From Bacillus sp. FSL H8-0547 (GTDB lineage Bacteria; Bacillota; Bacilli; Bacillales; Bacillaceae): a stretch of 64,000 nucleotides of DNA. The stretch is taken from the NCBI GenBank assembly GCA_038002745.1, contig JBBODD010000001.1, positions 1,178,001 to 1,242,000 on the forward strand. Reading direction: 5' to 3'. Position numbers and translations under genes: made by a program. The notes below the pieces were generated by a model, which was not told where the DNA came from, made no database searches, and saw only the letters and a program-made list of their open reading frames with translations. Positions 25,604 through 34,608 of the stretch are shown one piece after another; the first letter of the stretch is position 1; every line of letters starts with the position of its first letter.

Positions 25604-26833
25604 TCATCTTTCTGGCACAAATATTCGTTGTTTGTTATTTTCATTAGGAATATAAAGGATTTCTATTTCTTTAAATGGTATTTCAACGACTTCATCAATA
25701 ATTTTATCAATTCCATCGCTTTCCTTGTTTTGTTTTATACCTTTTTTTACTGTGCTCAATTTATTTCTTTCCGAATCAACTTTTTCTTTTGCTTTATTTA
25801 CATCGAATTTAGATTTACCAGCAACAACCGACTTGATTCCAATTTCAGCTAAAATGCCCCAACCAGTAGAACTATTATCAGTTAATTTTTCTAATGATTT
25901 TTCAAATTTTTTATTTTTATTAACCAATTCGTTAATACTTCGCTGCTCTATCATTGAATAAATCTTCTCAACTTCTGATTCATAACTATGATAAAAACTA
26001 TTAACATAATTTTGTTTTAATTGGCTTGTTAGTCCATTAATAATATCTATTTGACCACCGATCTTCATTCTTGTTCCAATTTCAATTAGTTCTGCAAACA
26101 AAGATAATTTACTAGCCTCAAAAGCAATTGTGAAATCAATATCCGAAAGTTTCTGTTCCTCTTTCCCTTGTCTTTTCAAACGATATATATATTCTTCATG
26201 AATTTCATCTGTAGTTACTTTATAGTTCCTAATAGCAGATAAATCAGTAGTATCAACAAATTCTCTATTTGCAATTTCAGACAAACCATTTCTAGCTGCA
26301 ATCAAACGCCCAATGTTTGTATCATGATGAATGTTTAGAAGTTCTTCTAATTTCGCATCTATATCTTTAATTTGAGCATTAATTTTTTCTAAATAATATG
26401 TCCCTGAAACAGCTGACATCACTTGCATTCCTGCTGAAAGAATAATTGCTGGATTCACTGAAGCACTTAATCCAACGCCAGCAAAACCAGCGTGCTCAAC
26501 TAAACGTCCAGACGTGTCTCGCACCATTGTTGATGTAGTTCCATTTGCAAATTTAGACAAATTGGCGGGATTTGTAGTTGCAGCAAACAAGCCATTAGGT
26601 GCTTGTTTTGCAATTTGAGCTAAAGTCATTCCTTGATTAGCAACTTGCAATGCAGTTTGTGAAACGTTACCCGTCATCAATGACAAGTCAGTTACAAAGA
26701 CCTCCTTGTATTTTTTCTTTGCACCCAATTTATCATCAGTTACTTTTTCCAAAGAAAGCTCACCGCCGATAGGGCTAGAGACAACAATTTCATTGATTTC
26801 ATTTGAGTTATTTAACATTTTATTTTCAGACAT
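25604..26833 (-). CDS. Uncharacterised 409-aa protein adjacent to mcrBC
   Basis: ATG after a GAGGAGATAGTTTAA leader. Residues 1-60 are polar and contain SSPIGGELSLEKV. A Gly/Ala/Thr-rich stretch (about 60-155, with FAGVGLSASVNPAIILSAGM) could insert in or lie on a membrane. It is followed by a long helical and probably coiled-coil region (EKINAQIKDIDAKLEELLNI and onward) and a charged tail. No domain recognised. It is on the same strand as mcrBC, 116 bp behind mcrC, and may be cotranscribed. AT-rich compared with mcrC. Confidence 0.65.
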   Translation of the reverse strand: MSENKMLNNSNEINEIVVSSPIGGELSLEKVTDDKLGAKKKYKEVFVTDLSLMTGNVSQTALQVANQGMTLAQIAKQAPNGLFAATTNPANLSKFANGTTSTMVRDTSGRLVEHAGFAGVGLSASVNPAIILSAGMQVMSAVSGTYYLEKINAQIKDIDAKLEELLNIHHDTNIGRLIAARNGLSEIANREFVDTTDLSAIRNYKVTTDEIHEEYIYRLKRQGKEEQKLSDIDFTIAFEASKLSLFAELIEIGTRMKIGGQIDIINGLTSQLKQNYVNSFYHSYESEVEKIYSMIEQRSINELVNKNKKFEKSLEKLTDNSSTGWGILAEIGIKSVVAGKSKFDVNKAKEKVDSERNKLSTVKKGIKQNKESDGIDKIIDEVVEIPFKEIEILYIPNENNKQRIFVPER

Positions 26834-26949
26834 TTAAACTATCTCCTCGGTTTTTTTTCATTAATATATTTTACCCAAGGGGCTGCTACAATGTCCGTAT
26901 CAGTTCCTCCTCGTGAATCGACTGCTAAGCCCCACATGAAGAGCTTTTA

Positions 26950-28200
26950 CTAAGTAACTATAGAGGCATCCTCGGTTCCAAGTCTAACCATCTTCTCTAC
27001 TATCATGCCAATCCGCTTCTCAATTTCCTCCCTTCTCAACCCCCTGTCCAGCTGCAGGCTCCACTGATGAATCGTAAACGAACTGTTCTTAATTGAATCA
27101 CTCCGCTCTCCTCCGCCTGCATACAGCAAAATGCCGTGTTGTGCTCTTCTTGCCGTTAAATAAGCGAGCATTTGAAAGACGTTGCTGTTAATCGAAGAAT
27201 CGTCTCGGCGTGAGATATATTTTAAGTCCAGTATGATCTCGCGGCCGTCTCTTTTTTTTATTATTACATCAGGAATAATCCTGATTTTCCCTCCTTTGGC
27301 TAGGGAGTCATGCTTTTGTAGGCTAACTTGCATGCCGTACCTACCCAGTTCCTTTATCAGCCGTTTTCCGATATACATTTCAAATAGCTCGTTCATATCA
27401 AGAAGAAAAGAGCTGCTTTTCCTGTCCCCAAGCTCAAAGCTGAGTGCTGACGTCTGCCAATATAATATCGCCCACTGAAAGGCAGACATGTAATGCATAT
27501 TCAGTCTTGTTACCGGAAGAAGCTCGATTTCCTTCAGCTGTTCTGCAGAGACTGTGCTTTTTTTCAATGTAAAGCTTTCTAACTCCCTGCCGAATATATA
27601 CCTTATCTCCCGCAAATCATTTAATACAATTGGATCCTCGTACTCTCTATGAAGCATATCAGCTAGGGCGCAGACGATAATATGGTTTTCCTTTACATTT
27701 TCAGTCAGTTCGTCGTACCGGCAGTCAAATTGGTAATCATGCTTCTGCCAAAGCTGGAGAGTACGTTGCGCCTGAAGTTGTCCCCTCATAGCCCGAAGGG
27801 GTGCTTCCTCAGTAATATAACCCTTTTTGATTCCCCGGGAGTATATCTTCTTGCATTCATGAAGGAAAAACTTAACGACCCATTCCAGATCGCCTAGCTG
27901 CTTTTGAAAACCTGTTTCTGTTCTGCTCCAATGGACAGAATTCAAATCATATGCAGCTGCAAGCCAGTCCCAGATGACTGGGAGATCCACCTTTGGAGAG
28001 ATTCGGAACTTATAATTTCCCACGCGGAACACCCCAGCAACTGCTCCTGCCCGTAGGCTGTAATGGCTTTCCCTGCCTGTATGCTGCAGTTGCACAACAT
28101 TGGAATATGCCTGCCTTAGTATGACCGCTGTCTCTTCCGGCAGATATACATCGTTCACCTGTTCATATTCCTTCAGATTGATTACTTGTTCATCACTCAT
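26950..28200 (-). CDS. mcrC: McrC, nuclease subunit of McrBC-type restriction
   Basis: 416 residues from ATG at 28200, overlapping the mcrB stop by 8 bases. McrC binds the McrB AAA ring and cuts modified DNA. The PD-(D/E)XK core is seen as RIIPDVIIKKRDGREIILDLKY. Upstream are the family blocks FRVGNYKFRISPKVDLP and PLRAMRGQLQAQRT (R-G-xL-x3-T). Length is normal. With McrB it forms a type IV, modification-dependent system. Confidence 0.92.
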   Translation of the reverse strand: MSDEQVINLKEYEQVNDVYLPEETAVILRQAYSNVVQLQHTGRESHYSLRAGAVAGVFRVGNYKFRISPKVDLPVIWDWLAAAYDLNSVHWSRTETGFQKQLGDLEWVVKFFLHECKKIYSRGIKKGYITEEAPLRAMRGQLQAQRTLQLWQKHDYQFDCRYDELTENVKENHIIVCALADMLHREYEDPIVLNDLREIRYIFGRELESFTLKKSTVSAEQLKEIELLPVTRLNMHYMSAFQWAILYWQTSALSFELGDRKSSSFLLDMNELFEMYIGKRLIKELGRYGMQVSLQKHDSLAKGGKIRIIPDVIIKKRDGREIILDLKYISRRDDSSINSNVFQMLAYLTARRAQHGILLYAGGGERSDSIKNSSFTIHQWSLQLDRGLRREEIEKRIGMIVEKMVRLGTEDASIVT

Positions 28201-30556
28201 TCTCTTCAGCACCGTACTCTAGCATAAAATCCAGCTCGAACTGCTCCAGCTTCTGCCTGTCATGGACAAAGCACTCCTCAAGGTAAGGCATAATCTGATA
28301 TTTCCAGATACGCCTCAGCTTCTCCATAGAAAGATCCTGCCCAATAAAATAACTGTGGCCGATAGAAATATCAGGATCACCGATCATACCATTCACTTTT
28401 TGAACTAAATCAGCTACCCACGCCATCTCCGGCTCATTGTCCAAAAGATAATTCTTCAGTACGCTCTCTGTCTCCTTCGCAGAAAATGGAATGAACTGAA
28501 ACCTTCTCCTTAAAGCGAAATCAATTTGTGCCAACGAGCGGTCAGTAGTGTTCATCGTTCCGATTACGTATATATTTTCAGGTACAATCAATTTCTTTTT
28601 CGAATAAGGCAGCGGTACAGACGTATTCCTGTACTCCAAGGCATACAGGAGTTCCCCGAATACCTTCGCTGTATTTGCCCGGTTAATCTCATCGACAATC
28701 ATCACATATGATTTATCCTGGTTCTCCGGTTTCCTAGCCTCCTGGCAGAGGAACGTAAAAATGCCGGGCTGCACTTTCACCGAAAGCTGCTTTGACCCTT
28801 CTTCTCCAGCAAGTTCCGGGCGTAGACCTTCAATAAATTCCTCGTATGTGTAGGATGGGTGGAACTGGATCAGCTCGATCCGCTGTGGCTGCTGGGTTAA
28901 AATTTTTGCGAGGCGCTGTGCGATAAAGGTCTTTCCAGTCCCTGGCGGCCCGTAAAAAATGACCTGCCGTTTTTCAGTGAGGAGCTCGAGCCATTCCTCC
29001 ATGTTTTCTATGCTTACATATGTTTCCTTCACTGCGTCCTCAATTGTGTACGGCTTTCTGCTACCGGTTCGCTTCTGGAGAAACAATTTTAGCTCACTGA
29101 TAAATTCCCTGTCATCGAGAGCCTGGATAACTTTCCCTTTCTGCAGTTCCCCTTCTTCATTTACCGTGTAAAGATCCGCATGGTAAAGCTCCTCGTCCTC
29201 CCAAATTATCACCAGGCTCATCATATCTTCTTTCGCTTCGCCCCTGTATTGCCAGATGAGATTGTCCGTGTATTCTTCGTTGAGTCCCGCTTCCTCCCAG
29301 TCGGCCGTCTGCATTTGTGAAAATTTATAACCTTCTTCAAAAAGCACATCCCGGATTTGAAGCGCGAATTCATCTTCTGCGATTGGGTCAGTTCCGTCTC
29401 CATTCGGGTTGGGCTCTGCTTGAGATATCTTGGTCACATAGTATAATAAGTTACTAATCGACATCATATCAAGCTCATATGTTTCACTTGACAATTTCAC
29501 AATGTCTTTGTTCAGCTCATAAAGCTTATTGACGAAAAGAAAATACCTATTATGTTCGGCAGCCTGTGAGTCCTCAGCCAGACTGTAGCCTAAATACTCA
29601 AGACCTTCCCGGCTGGCTTTATAATAGATCGGATATTTATCCATGTCCTGGATGCCCCAGAAAAAGCTGAGGAAGAAGGTCATAAATTTTATCGTCGGGC
29701 ATTTTTGCGGTGGAAAACCTTGTTCAATAGCATTTTTCTTGAGTTTTTTAATATAACCTCCAAAACGCTCGTATTTTCCTTTCGTCCAGCTGAAGTCTCC
29801 TTTTTCATGAGCTGGGATGTCAATTGCTTTTAAAAACTCATCTTGAAGCTGGCAGACTGTTTCGGTGTACTCCGCCATATTGTACAGTAGGTTAAAGAAC
29901 ATCTGTCCCGAGAAGCCGCTGAATCCCCATAGGTTAATGCGTTCCCCTTCAAATTCCAGCTTTGCTTTCATCTTTTGGTCAACCTTTTTCTTAAACACTA
30001 ATATATCGATCTCGCCATTCCGTAGTTCGTCCAGCTCTGTAAAATTAGAAATGAACATCGATCTCTCGTGTAAAATGAAATGGTTCCTTAACCGTACTGT
30101 TTCGTCTTTATCATATAGGAGGACCCACTCCTCTAGGGATCTCGTTTTATATCCCAAAGTCTCTTCCTTCACAGTTGAGCCCTTGTACATCTCGTCCTTC
30201 AGTAAGTCTACAAGTTTATCGATATCTTCATTTGAAGTAATCATGATATCCGTTTTTTGATTCCCTAACTCAATGCCGGATTTTCTCACCTCAGCCATGT
30301 TCACCTTATTCGTTAAAATCACATGAACATGCTTATATTTTTTTCTCGGAGCTGCAACAACAATTCTCTTACCTTTTGAATAATAAAGCATCCTCCCGTA
30401 CCCCCGCTCAGGTGTGGGGCTATCGGCAGAAGAATCTACAATATCATTATTGAATAGCTGCTTCTCCAGATATTCCATTAAACTCTCGGATTCTTTATTA
30501 GCCTGATATATTTTCTTCGTTTCAGATTCGTTCCAGCGAATTCCCTTATTCACCAC
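28193..30556 (-). CDS. mcrB: McrB-like AAA+ GTPase of type IV restriction
   Basis: 787 residues from GTG at 30556, with AGGAGG 9 bases upstream. The C-terminal third is the McrB AAA domain: Walker A FYGPPGTGKTF, Walker B YVMIVDEINRAN, sensor GTMNTTDRSLAQID, Arg finger region LRRRFQF. The first ~500 residues are a large N-terminal part that begins with a block SPTPERGYGRMLYYSKGKRI and has no obvious DUF3578-type fold; this region should set which modification is recognised. Coupled to mcrC. Confidence 0.92.
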   Translation of the reverse strand: MVNKGIRWNESETKKIYQANKESESLMEYLEKQLFNNDIVDSSADSPTPERGYGRMLYYSKGKRIVVAAPRKKYKHVHVILTNKVNMAEVRKSGIELGNQKTDIMITSNEDIDKLVDLLKDEMYKGSTVKEETLGYKTRSLEEWVLLYDKDETVRLRNHFILHERSMFISNFTELDELRNGEIDILVFKKKVDQKMKAKLEFEGERINLWGFSGFSGQMFFNLLYNMAEYTETVCQLQDEFLKAIDIPAHEKGDFSWTKGKYERFGGYIKKLKKNAIEQGFPPQKCPTIKFMTFFLSFFWGIQDMDKYPIYYKASREGLEYLGYSLAEDSQAAEHNRYFLFVNKLYELNKDIVKLSSETYELDMMSISNLLYYVTKISQAEPNPNGDGTDPIAEDEFALQIRDVLFEEGYKFSQMQTADWEEAGLNEEYTDNLIWQYRGEAKEDMMSLVIIWEDEELYHADLYTVNEEGELQKGKVIQALDDREFISELKLFLQKRTGSRKPYTIEDAVKETYVSIENMEEWLELLTEKRQVIFYGPPGTGKTFIAQRLAKILTQQPQRIELIQFHPSYTYEEFIEGLRPELAGEEGSKQLSVKVQPGIFTFLCQEARKPENQDKSYVMIVDEINRANTAKVFGELLYALEYRNTSVPLPYSKKKLIVPENIYVIGTMNTTDRSLAQIDFALRRRFQFIPFSAKETESVLKNYLLDNEPEMAWVADLVQKVNGMIGDPDISIGHSYFIGQDLSMEKLRRIWKYQIMPYLEECFVHDRQKLEQFELDFMLEYGAEENE

Positions 30557-31000
30557 AAAAAACCGCCTCCTGTATCGCTTTGTGTATTAGGTACAATTTT
30601 CGACATTCATAAAAAAATCCCTGCCGATTAGCCAACAATGGGACACATCAGGGACAGGTTCACTGCCGTCGAAAATTTAGGATCACGTTACTGACCTTTG
30701 ATGTTGTGAAATTAATTTCTAAATAAGGATTAAAATCAAAACAAAAAGAGCCGGAAAAACAGCTCAGTTCATTAAATAACGTATACGAGAAATTTTTCAG
30801 TATGATCTAAGTTTTCTGCTTTTCCATTGGAAATGGATGAATTTTGAAAGTACAGGGACGGTGCTATTGCTTAAGAAGCAGGAGAACCGTTTCCATGTTT
30901 TGAATTCATACTCATATGATTAAAATTTAATCAAAAATGCAGGATTTTATAAAAAATTGAATTCTAATAGAATAAAGTTAGAAATGGAGGTGAGAGTAAA
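30557..31000. other. Divergent intergenic region with REP-like pieces
   Basis: 444 bp between mcrB (minus) and the 319-aa gene (plus). It must contain both promoters. GGGACACATCAGGGACAGG (about 30640) and GGGACGGTGC ... GAGAACCGTTTCC (30853-30895) look like halves of REP/RAYT-type palindromes seen elsewhere in Bacillus. No open frame is credible. Confidence 0.35.
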
Positions 31001-31960
31001 GTGAAAAATTTTCATAATAGTACTCAACTAAGATCAAAATATGTGACTTTATTTAAGGTTCTTAGATTTAACCCTGAATCCTTTCAAAGTACTTTTTTAT
31101 TAAATGAGGATATTAATGATGATGAATTCAATAAAGATTTATTATTAGCAAAAAAAACCGAGGAAATTACTACGATGGCCTTTGAATGGTTAATAAGGAA
31201 TGTTGCCAATGTCAGAGAAAATCAGTGGGAAGCAAGATATCGTTTCTTAGATGATTTGAAACAGCATTTGATATATGCTCAATCATTTAAAAGAGATGAG
31301 TCAAATTTGACAACCAGATGGAACTCTTTACTTCAGAAATTCATTGACCAAGAAAAAAGGTTAAATGTAAGAAACTCTAAAGACATTATAATAATGCTCG
31401 AAAAAATAAAAAACTTAGTACCTTCAGTAGACACACTTAATAACGCGATAAATAATTTTGGGGAGCTGACACCAGATAAGAAGAGTGAAAATTTATATCA
31501 TTTAATAAACGATTATTATGAATTGTTAGAAAAAGGAATGAGGAGTGAACAAATAAATGTATCTTATGGTAGCAAATTTATCATATTTTTGCAGACAGAA
31601 CTATTAGCCAAAAAGATTCAAAAATATAACCAAAACTATCAAAACCCTAAAAGTTGCTATGAATGGATATTACATCAAGAACATAATCACTTTAGGGTTA
31701 CTCTTCAACTATGTAACTATATCAAAAATTTGTTAGGATACAACAACTCTATTATTTATAAAGAATTAAAAAATGATATTGAAAATCTTAATCAAGAGCA
31801 GTGTCCCTTTTTTTATACTGAGAAATTAATTAATCAAGCTTATAAAAAGGAAAAAAACCAAAGAAATAGTGCTTATTCAAAGAAGTACAAAATGGATACA
31901 ATTAATCAAAAACATTTGTTACATCAATTTGTAGATGATCTATACAAAGAAACCGACTAA
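31001..31960 (+). CDS. Uncharacterised 319-aa helical protein, first gene of small operon
   Basis: GTG start after a textbook GGAGGTGA (7-base spacing). The protein is Asn/Lys/Glu-rich, largely helical, without signal or membrane segment. It has conserved-looking aromatic blocks (FEWLIRNVANVRENQWEARY, CYEWILHQEHNHFRVTLQLC) and a basic C-terminal region. I do not recognise a family. It is strongly AT-rich compared with mcrBC, pointing to recent acquisition. It heads a run of four tightly spaced or overlapping genes and lies divergent from mcrBC in a defence region. Confidence 0.7.
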   Translation: MKNFHNSTQLRSKYVTLFKVLRFNPESFQSTFLLNEDINDDEFNKDLLLAKKTEEITTMAFEWLIRNVANVRENQWEARYRFLDDLKQHLIYAQSFKRDESNLTTRWNSLLQKFIDQEKRLNVRNSKDIIIMLEKIKNLVPSVDTLNNAINNFGELTPDKKSENLYHLINDYYELLEKGMRSEQINVSYGSKFIIFLQTELLAKKIQKYNQNYQNPKSCYEWILHQEHNHFRVTLQLCNYIKNLLGYNNSIIYKELKNDIENLNQEQCPFFYTEKLINQAYKKEKNQRNSAYSKKYKMDTINQKHLLHQFVDDLYKETD

Positions 31961-31983
31961 CAGGCAAAGGTGGCATCAATAAT

Positions 31984-32082
31984 ATGAACTTTAAAATTAT
32001 TGTAGTTATTTTAAATGAATTTCTAAAAGCTGTTAACAATGTTCGGACGACTCTTGAAAGAAAGGTTGAACAAAATGATTGA
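31984..32082 (+). CDS. Small protein (32 aa) in the 31-32.5 kb operon
   Basis: ATG at 31984 follows AAAGGTGG by 11 bases. The predicted peptide begins MNFKIIVVILNEFLKAV and ends with a charged tail, so it has a short hydrophobic/amphipathic helix. Its stop lies 8 bases inside the next gene. Translational coupling and the ribosome-binding site are the evidence; there is no homology argument. Confidence 0.5.
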   Translation: MNFKIIVVILNEFLKAVNNVRTTLERKVEQND

Positions 32083-32374
32083 CACTAACCCTCCCTACAA
32101 GTCAATTGAATCGGTCTTAAAAGGCAAAGGGAACAAACTAATTCTATCAACCGGTGTTTCCATAGGAGTCACTTCTGGGGGAGTAATTGGTGGTTTATCA
32201 GGTGCAACAATAGGAGCAGGCATTGGCTTTGTAGCTGCAGGCCCTATAGGGGCTAGTATTGGTTATGGCATTGGTACAGTATGTGGTACCATAACAGGAA
32301 CAACAGGCGGAGCATTTCTAGGAAAAAAAGCAGCAAAAATTATAAATAAATCTTTATCGGAGGAAGATGTATGA
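32075..32374 (+). CDS. Glycine-zipper membrane protein (99 aa)
   Basis: ATG at 32075 with GAAAGG 9 bases upstream. Residues about 25-85 are a continuous Gly-rich hydrophobic region with GxxxG spacing (GVIGGLSGATIGAGIGFVAA, GPIGASIGYGIG, GTTGGAFLGKK), typical of glycine-zipper proteins that oligomerise in membranes. The N-terminus is soluble and the C-terminus is charged. By analogy it could form pores or anchor a complex. Coupled to the small genes before (8-base overlap) and after (ATGA). Confidence 0.75.
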   Translation: MIDTNPPYKSIESVLKGKGNKLILSTGVSIGVTSGGVIGGLSGATIGAGIGFVAAGPIGASIGYGIGTVCGTITGTTGGAFLGKKAAKIINKSLSEEDV

Positions 32375-32463
32375 AAGACAAATTCCTTAAAGGGGCTAAA
32401 GTTGGTTATGAAAACTTTATTCTAATGATATCTGATATTTTAAATAAAATAAACGATAAATAG
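32371..32463 (+). CDS. Small protein (30 aa), last gene of the operon
   Basis: ATG overlaps the previous stop (ATGA) and has GGAGGA 6 bases upstream. Sequence begins MKDKFLKGAKVGYENFILMI and ends ILNKINDK, an amphipathic helix of the size of a leaderless bacteriocin or a small regulatory peptide. Too short for homology judgement, but the start signals are as good as those of any gene here. Confidence 0.55.
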   Translation: MKDKFLKGAKVGYENFILMISDILNKINDK

Positions 32464-32640
32464 TTAAGTCTATGAATGCACCGTACATTCCATTGCTTTC
32501 GAAGGCTTTCTACACCTATTCACCAAGGGAAGATAAGCAGCTTATATTTTGTGTCAGGAAATCCATCCACATTATCAAGAAAGAAAAAGTACGTATTCCG
32601 TTCTCTTGCTTTTGCGTGTATCCAGAAGACTCAAATTGAA

Positions 32641-32775
32641 TTTTTTATAGTCATTCGAAAGCATTTCTATCGCTGAAATCAGAGTACCCGCTTCATATAC
32701 CGCATTCAGAACCTACCCACCCTCTTATTTTCGTATTTTTCCGAAAGGCATGGGTGATACCTGTTTTAACGTAAA
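32641..32775 (-). pseudogene. LXG 5' end and leader, duplicated fragment
   Basis: Forward TATAGTCATTCG...GCTGAAATCAGA...CGCATTCAGAACC matches the 5' end of the intact LXG gene (18525-18610) and its leader. It contains only about 25 LXG codons with frame damage. It is followed by the same hairpin and map gene order as at 18.6-20.1 kb, but without DinB. The 32464-32640 segment shows nothing I can identify. Confidence 0.7.
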
Positions 32776-32779
32776 TGAA

Positions 32780-32820
32780 AAGAAGCAGGAACCTGTCAAC
32801 GGGTTCCTGCTCTTTGTTTT
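32780..32820. terminator. Repeated terminator hairpin
   Basis: AAGAAGCAGGAACC pairs with GGGTTCCTGCTCTT; same family as 16182, 19380 and 42275. It lies 3' of the map pseudogene. Confidence 0.75.
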
Positions 32821-32912
32821 AGAACAAATTGTCTAGCTTAAAGCTTCAGTGAAATAGAGCTGTGCATCATGTAGAATGGGTTACCTTTTCTTAAATTTGT
32901 TTCTAACAACCT

Positions 32913-33504
32913 TTAAAAAGTTAAAATAATCAGCCCGTTTTTCGTAAGGATAATCGTATGTTCCACTTGAGAAACATAGCTCTTTTCCGTAGCAAAGGTC
33001 CAGCCGTCATCCAGTTGGAACACTTCTTCTTCAGAGGTGGAAATAAAAGGTTCGAAGGCGATGACCATTCCTTCCTTTAGTATCTCGTCATCCCACGGGT
33101 CATTATAATTTAGTATATGGTCAGGGGCTTCGTGGATTTTACGACCGATCCCGTGTCCAGTAAGGTTTTTGATAACTGTGAACCCATGCTGTCTCGCTGT
33201 TTCAAATACCGCTTTTCCGATTCTGCTTTTCTTGGAACCTGGTTTTGCTTTCTCTAGGCGTGCTTCAAAAGCTTTCTTCGCGGTTTCACATAATCTCATT
33301 AAGACTTCTTCGCCTTTCCCCACTACAAATGAGATTCTCGTATCAGCGAAATAACCGTTCTTCGAAGCTGACACATCGATATTGACGAGATCCCCTTCCT
33401 GGATTACTCGGTCACCCGGAATCCCGTGTGCCACCTCTTCATTCACACAAATACACGTATACCCGGGAAAATCATACTCGCCTTTTGGTGATGAAACAGC
33501 CCCT
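32913..33504 (-). pseudogene. Truncated copy of methionine aminopeptidase
   Basis: About 195 codons nearly identical to mapB (19504-20244), ending with the same [12 protein letters not shown] block. Homology breaks at about 33504, so the N-terminal ~50 residues and the start are lost. All five metal ligands remain, but the fold lacks its first helices. A start at GTG 33446 would give 177 residues; function is unlikely. Confidence 0.85.
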
Positions 33505-33641
33505 CTTAAAAGAATATTTACGTTTACCTGATTACAAAAGTGGAGGCTAATAAATACTAGAATAAATTTCTATTTGAATGAGATGGCCACATTTTAATTC
33601 AATTCAGATTTAACCTTTTAAAACACCTCTATAAACATAAA

Positions 33642-33676
33642 GAGGCAACTCCCCGAGGGTTAGTTGCCTCCTTTTT
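33642..33676 (+). terminator. Orphan intrinsic terminator
   Basis: GAGGCAACT pairs with AGTTGCCTC, followed by CTTTTT. No plus-strand gene precedes it closely. Apart from hairpins and the 59-aa gene, 33505-34608 appears empty. Confidence 0.6.
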
Positions 33677-33859
33677 ATTCAGTAAAAATAAACTCTTACT
33701 ACTTTGTACATTCTTCACACATTCCTGCACCACCTAATTTATACCATCAAAATAAAACTCTGCACTTCCCCAATAATTAGGAGAAATACAACTTAGCATT
33801 AATATAAAATAGTAGCAAAGAATCTGTCAAATAGTATATCATGTAAATTACTTGTTAAA

Positions 33860-33905
33860 AAAAGCCAAGAATACCGATTAATCAGTGTCCTTGGCTTTTT
33901 ATTTT
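33860..33905 (+). terminator. Orphan intrinsic terminator
   Basis: AAAGCCAAG pairs with CTTGGCTTT around a 20-base loop and is followed by a T-rich tract. No upstream gene is identified; the space 33680-33860 holds no credible frame. Confidence 0.55.
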
Positions 33906-34009
33906 GTACAATATAGCAAGAAAGTGAATTTCCCCAACCAATTTCCATTCATAATCTACAATAAATATGACCATTTATTTAGCATGTAAGCAAGTGTATT
34001 TTCCCCTAA

Positions 34010-34189
34010 TCAATGAAAATCTACGAATATTGAATATTTATTTAATATCTCTTCAAATGTACCAGTGTCTTTAAACAATAAATATTCAATGTTAGTACAA
34101 TTCCTATGCATTAAAGTGTATAATTCTGTCATAACAATGCTATCATTCTTCTTAAGTAAATTTTGACATATTGGACAAAAAATTTTCAT
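34010..34189 (-). CDS. Small CxxC protein (59 aa)
   Basis: ATG at 34189 with GAGAGGG upstream. The sequence begins MKIFCPICQNLL, contains HRNC and ends TFEEILNKYSIFVDFH. CPxC plus a later His/Cys suggests one zinc-binding knuckle. I recall similar tiny hypothetical proteins in Bacillus but no function. Confidence 0.6.
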   Translation of the reverse strand: MKIFCPICQNLLKKNDSIVMTELYTLMHRNCTNIEYLLFKDTGTFEEILNKYSIFVDFH

Positions 34190-34395
34190 CTTTTTCCCTC
34201 TCAGTTTTTCTAAAAGTGATATTCGCAGAATGAAAGATATAGAATACTGTAATTCATTATTGCTTTTCAGAAGAGTATCTCGCTACATTTTTATTCTATA
34301 AAAGTGCAAGCATATAGGGAACCAACTCTATGCTCAAGCGTTTTAGAAGATTTGAGAAACTCAGAACAATTCTCTCTGAGGAAATATCATAATTA

Positions 34396-34421
34396 AGAGC
34401 TTGTCATTTCTGACAAGCTCT
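34396..34421. terminator. Hairpin between hsdR and the 59-aa gene
   Basis: Perfect AGAGCTTGTCA/TGACAAGCTCT with a 4-base loop, about 190 bases after the hsdR stop. T-rich sequence follows mainly on the plus strand. Confidence 0.6.
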
Positions 34422-34608
34422 CTTTAATTATTTATGAAACATCACTAATAATCTAGAATGTTTTTTTCTCGAGTGGTGTTTCCGTGGTTCACATCTTATC
34501 CGTTCTGCACTTTTCTAATTTGATTTCATCTTATCATCCTCATATAAATTATTTCTTTATTATATTCTATTCCTTTTTAAAAGTATTATTCTAAATTTTC
34601 AATCATAC

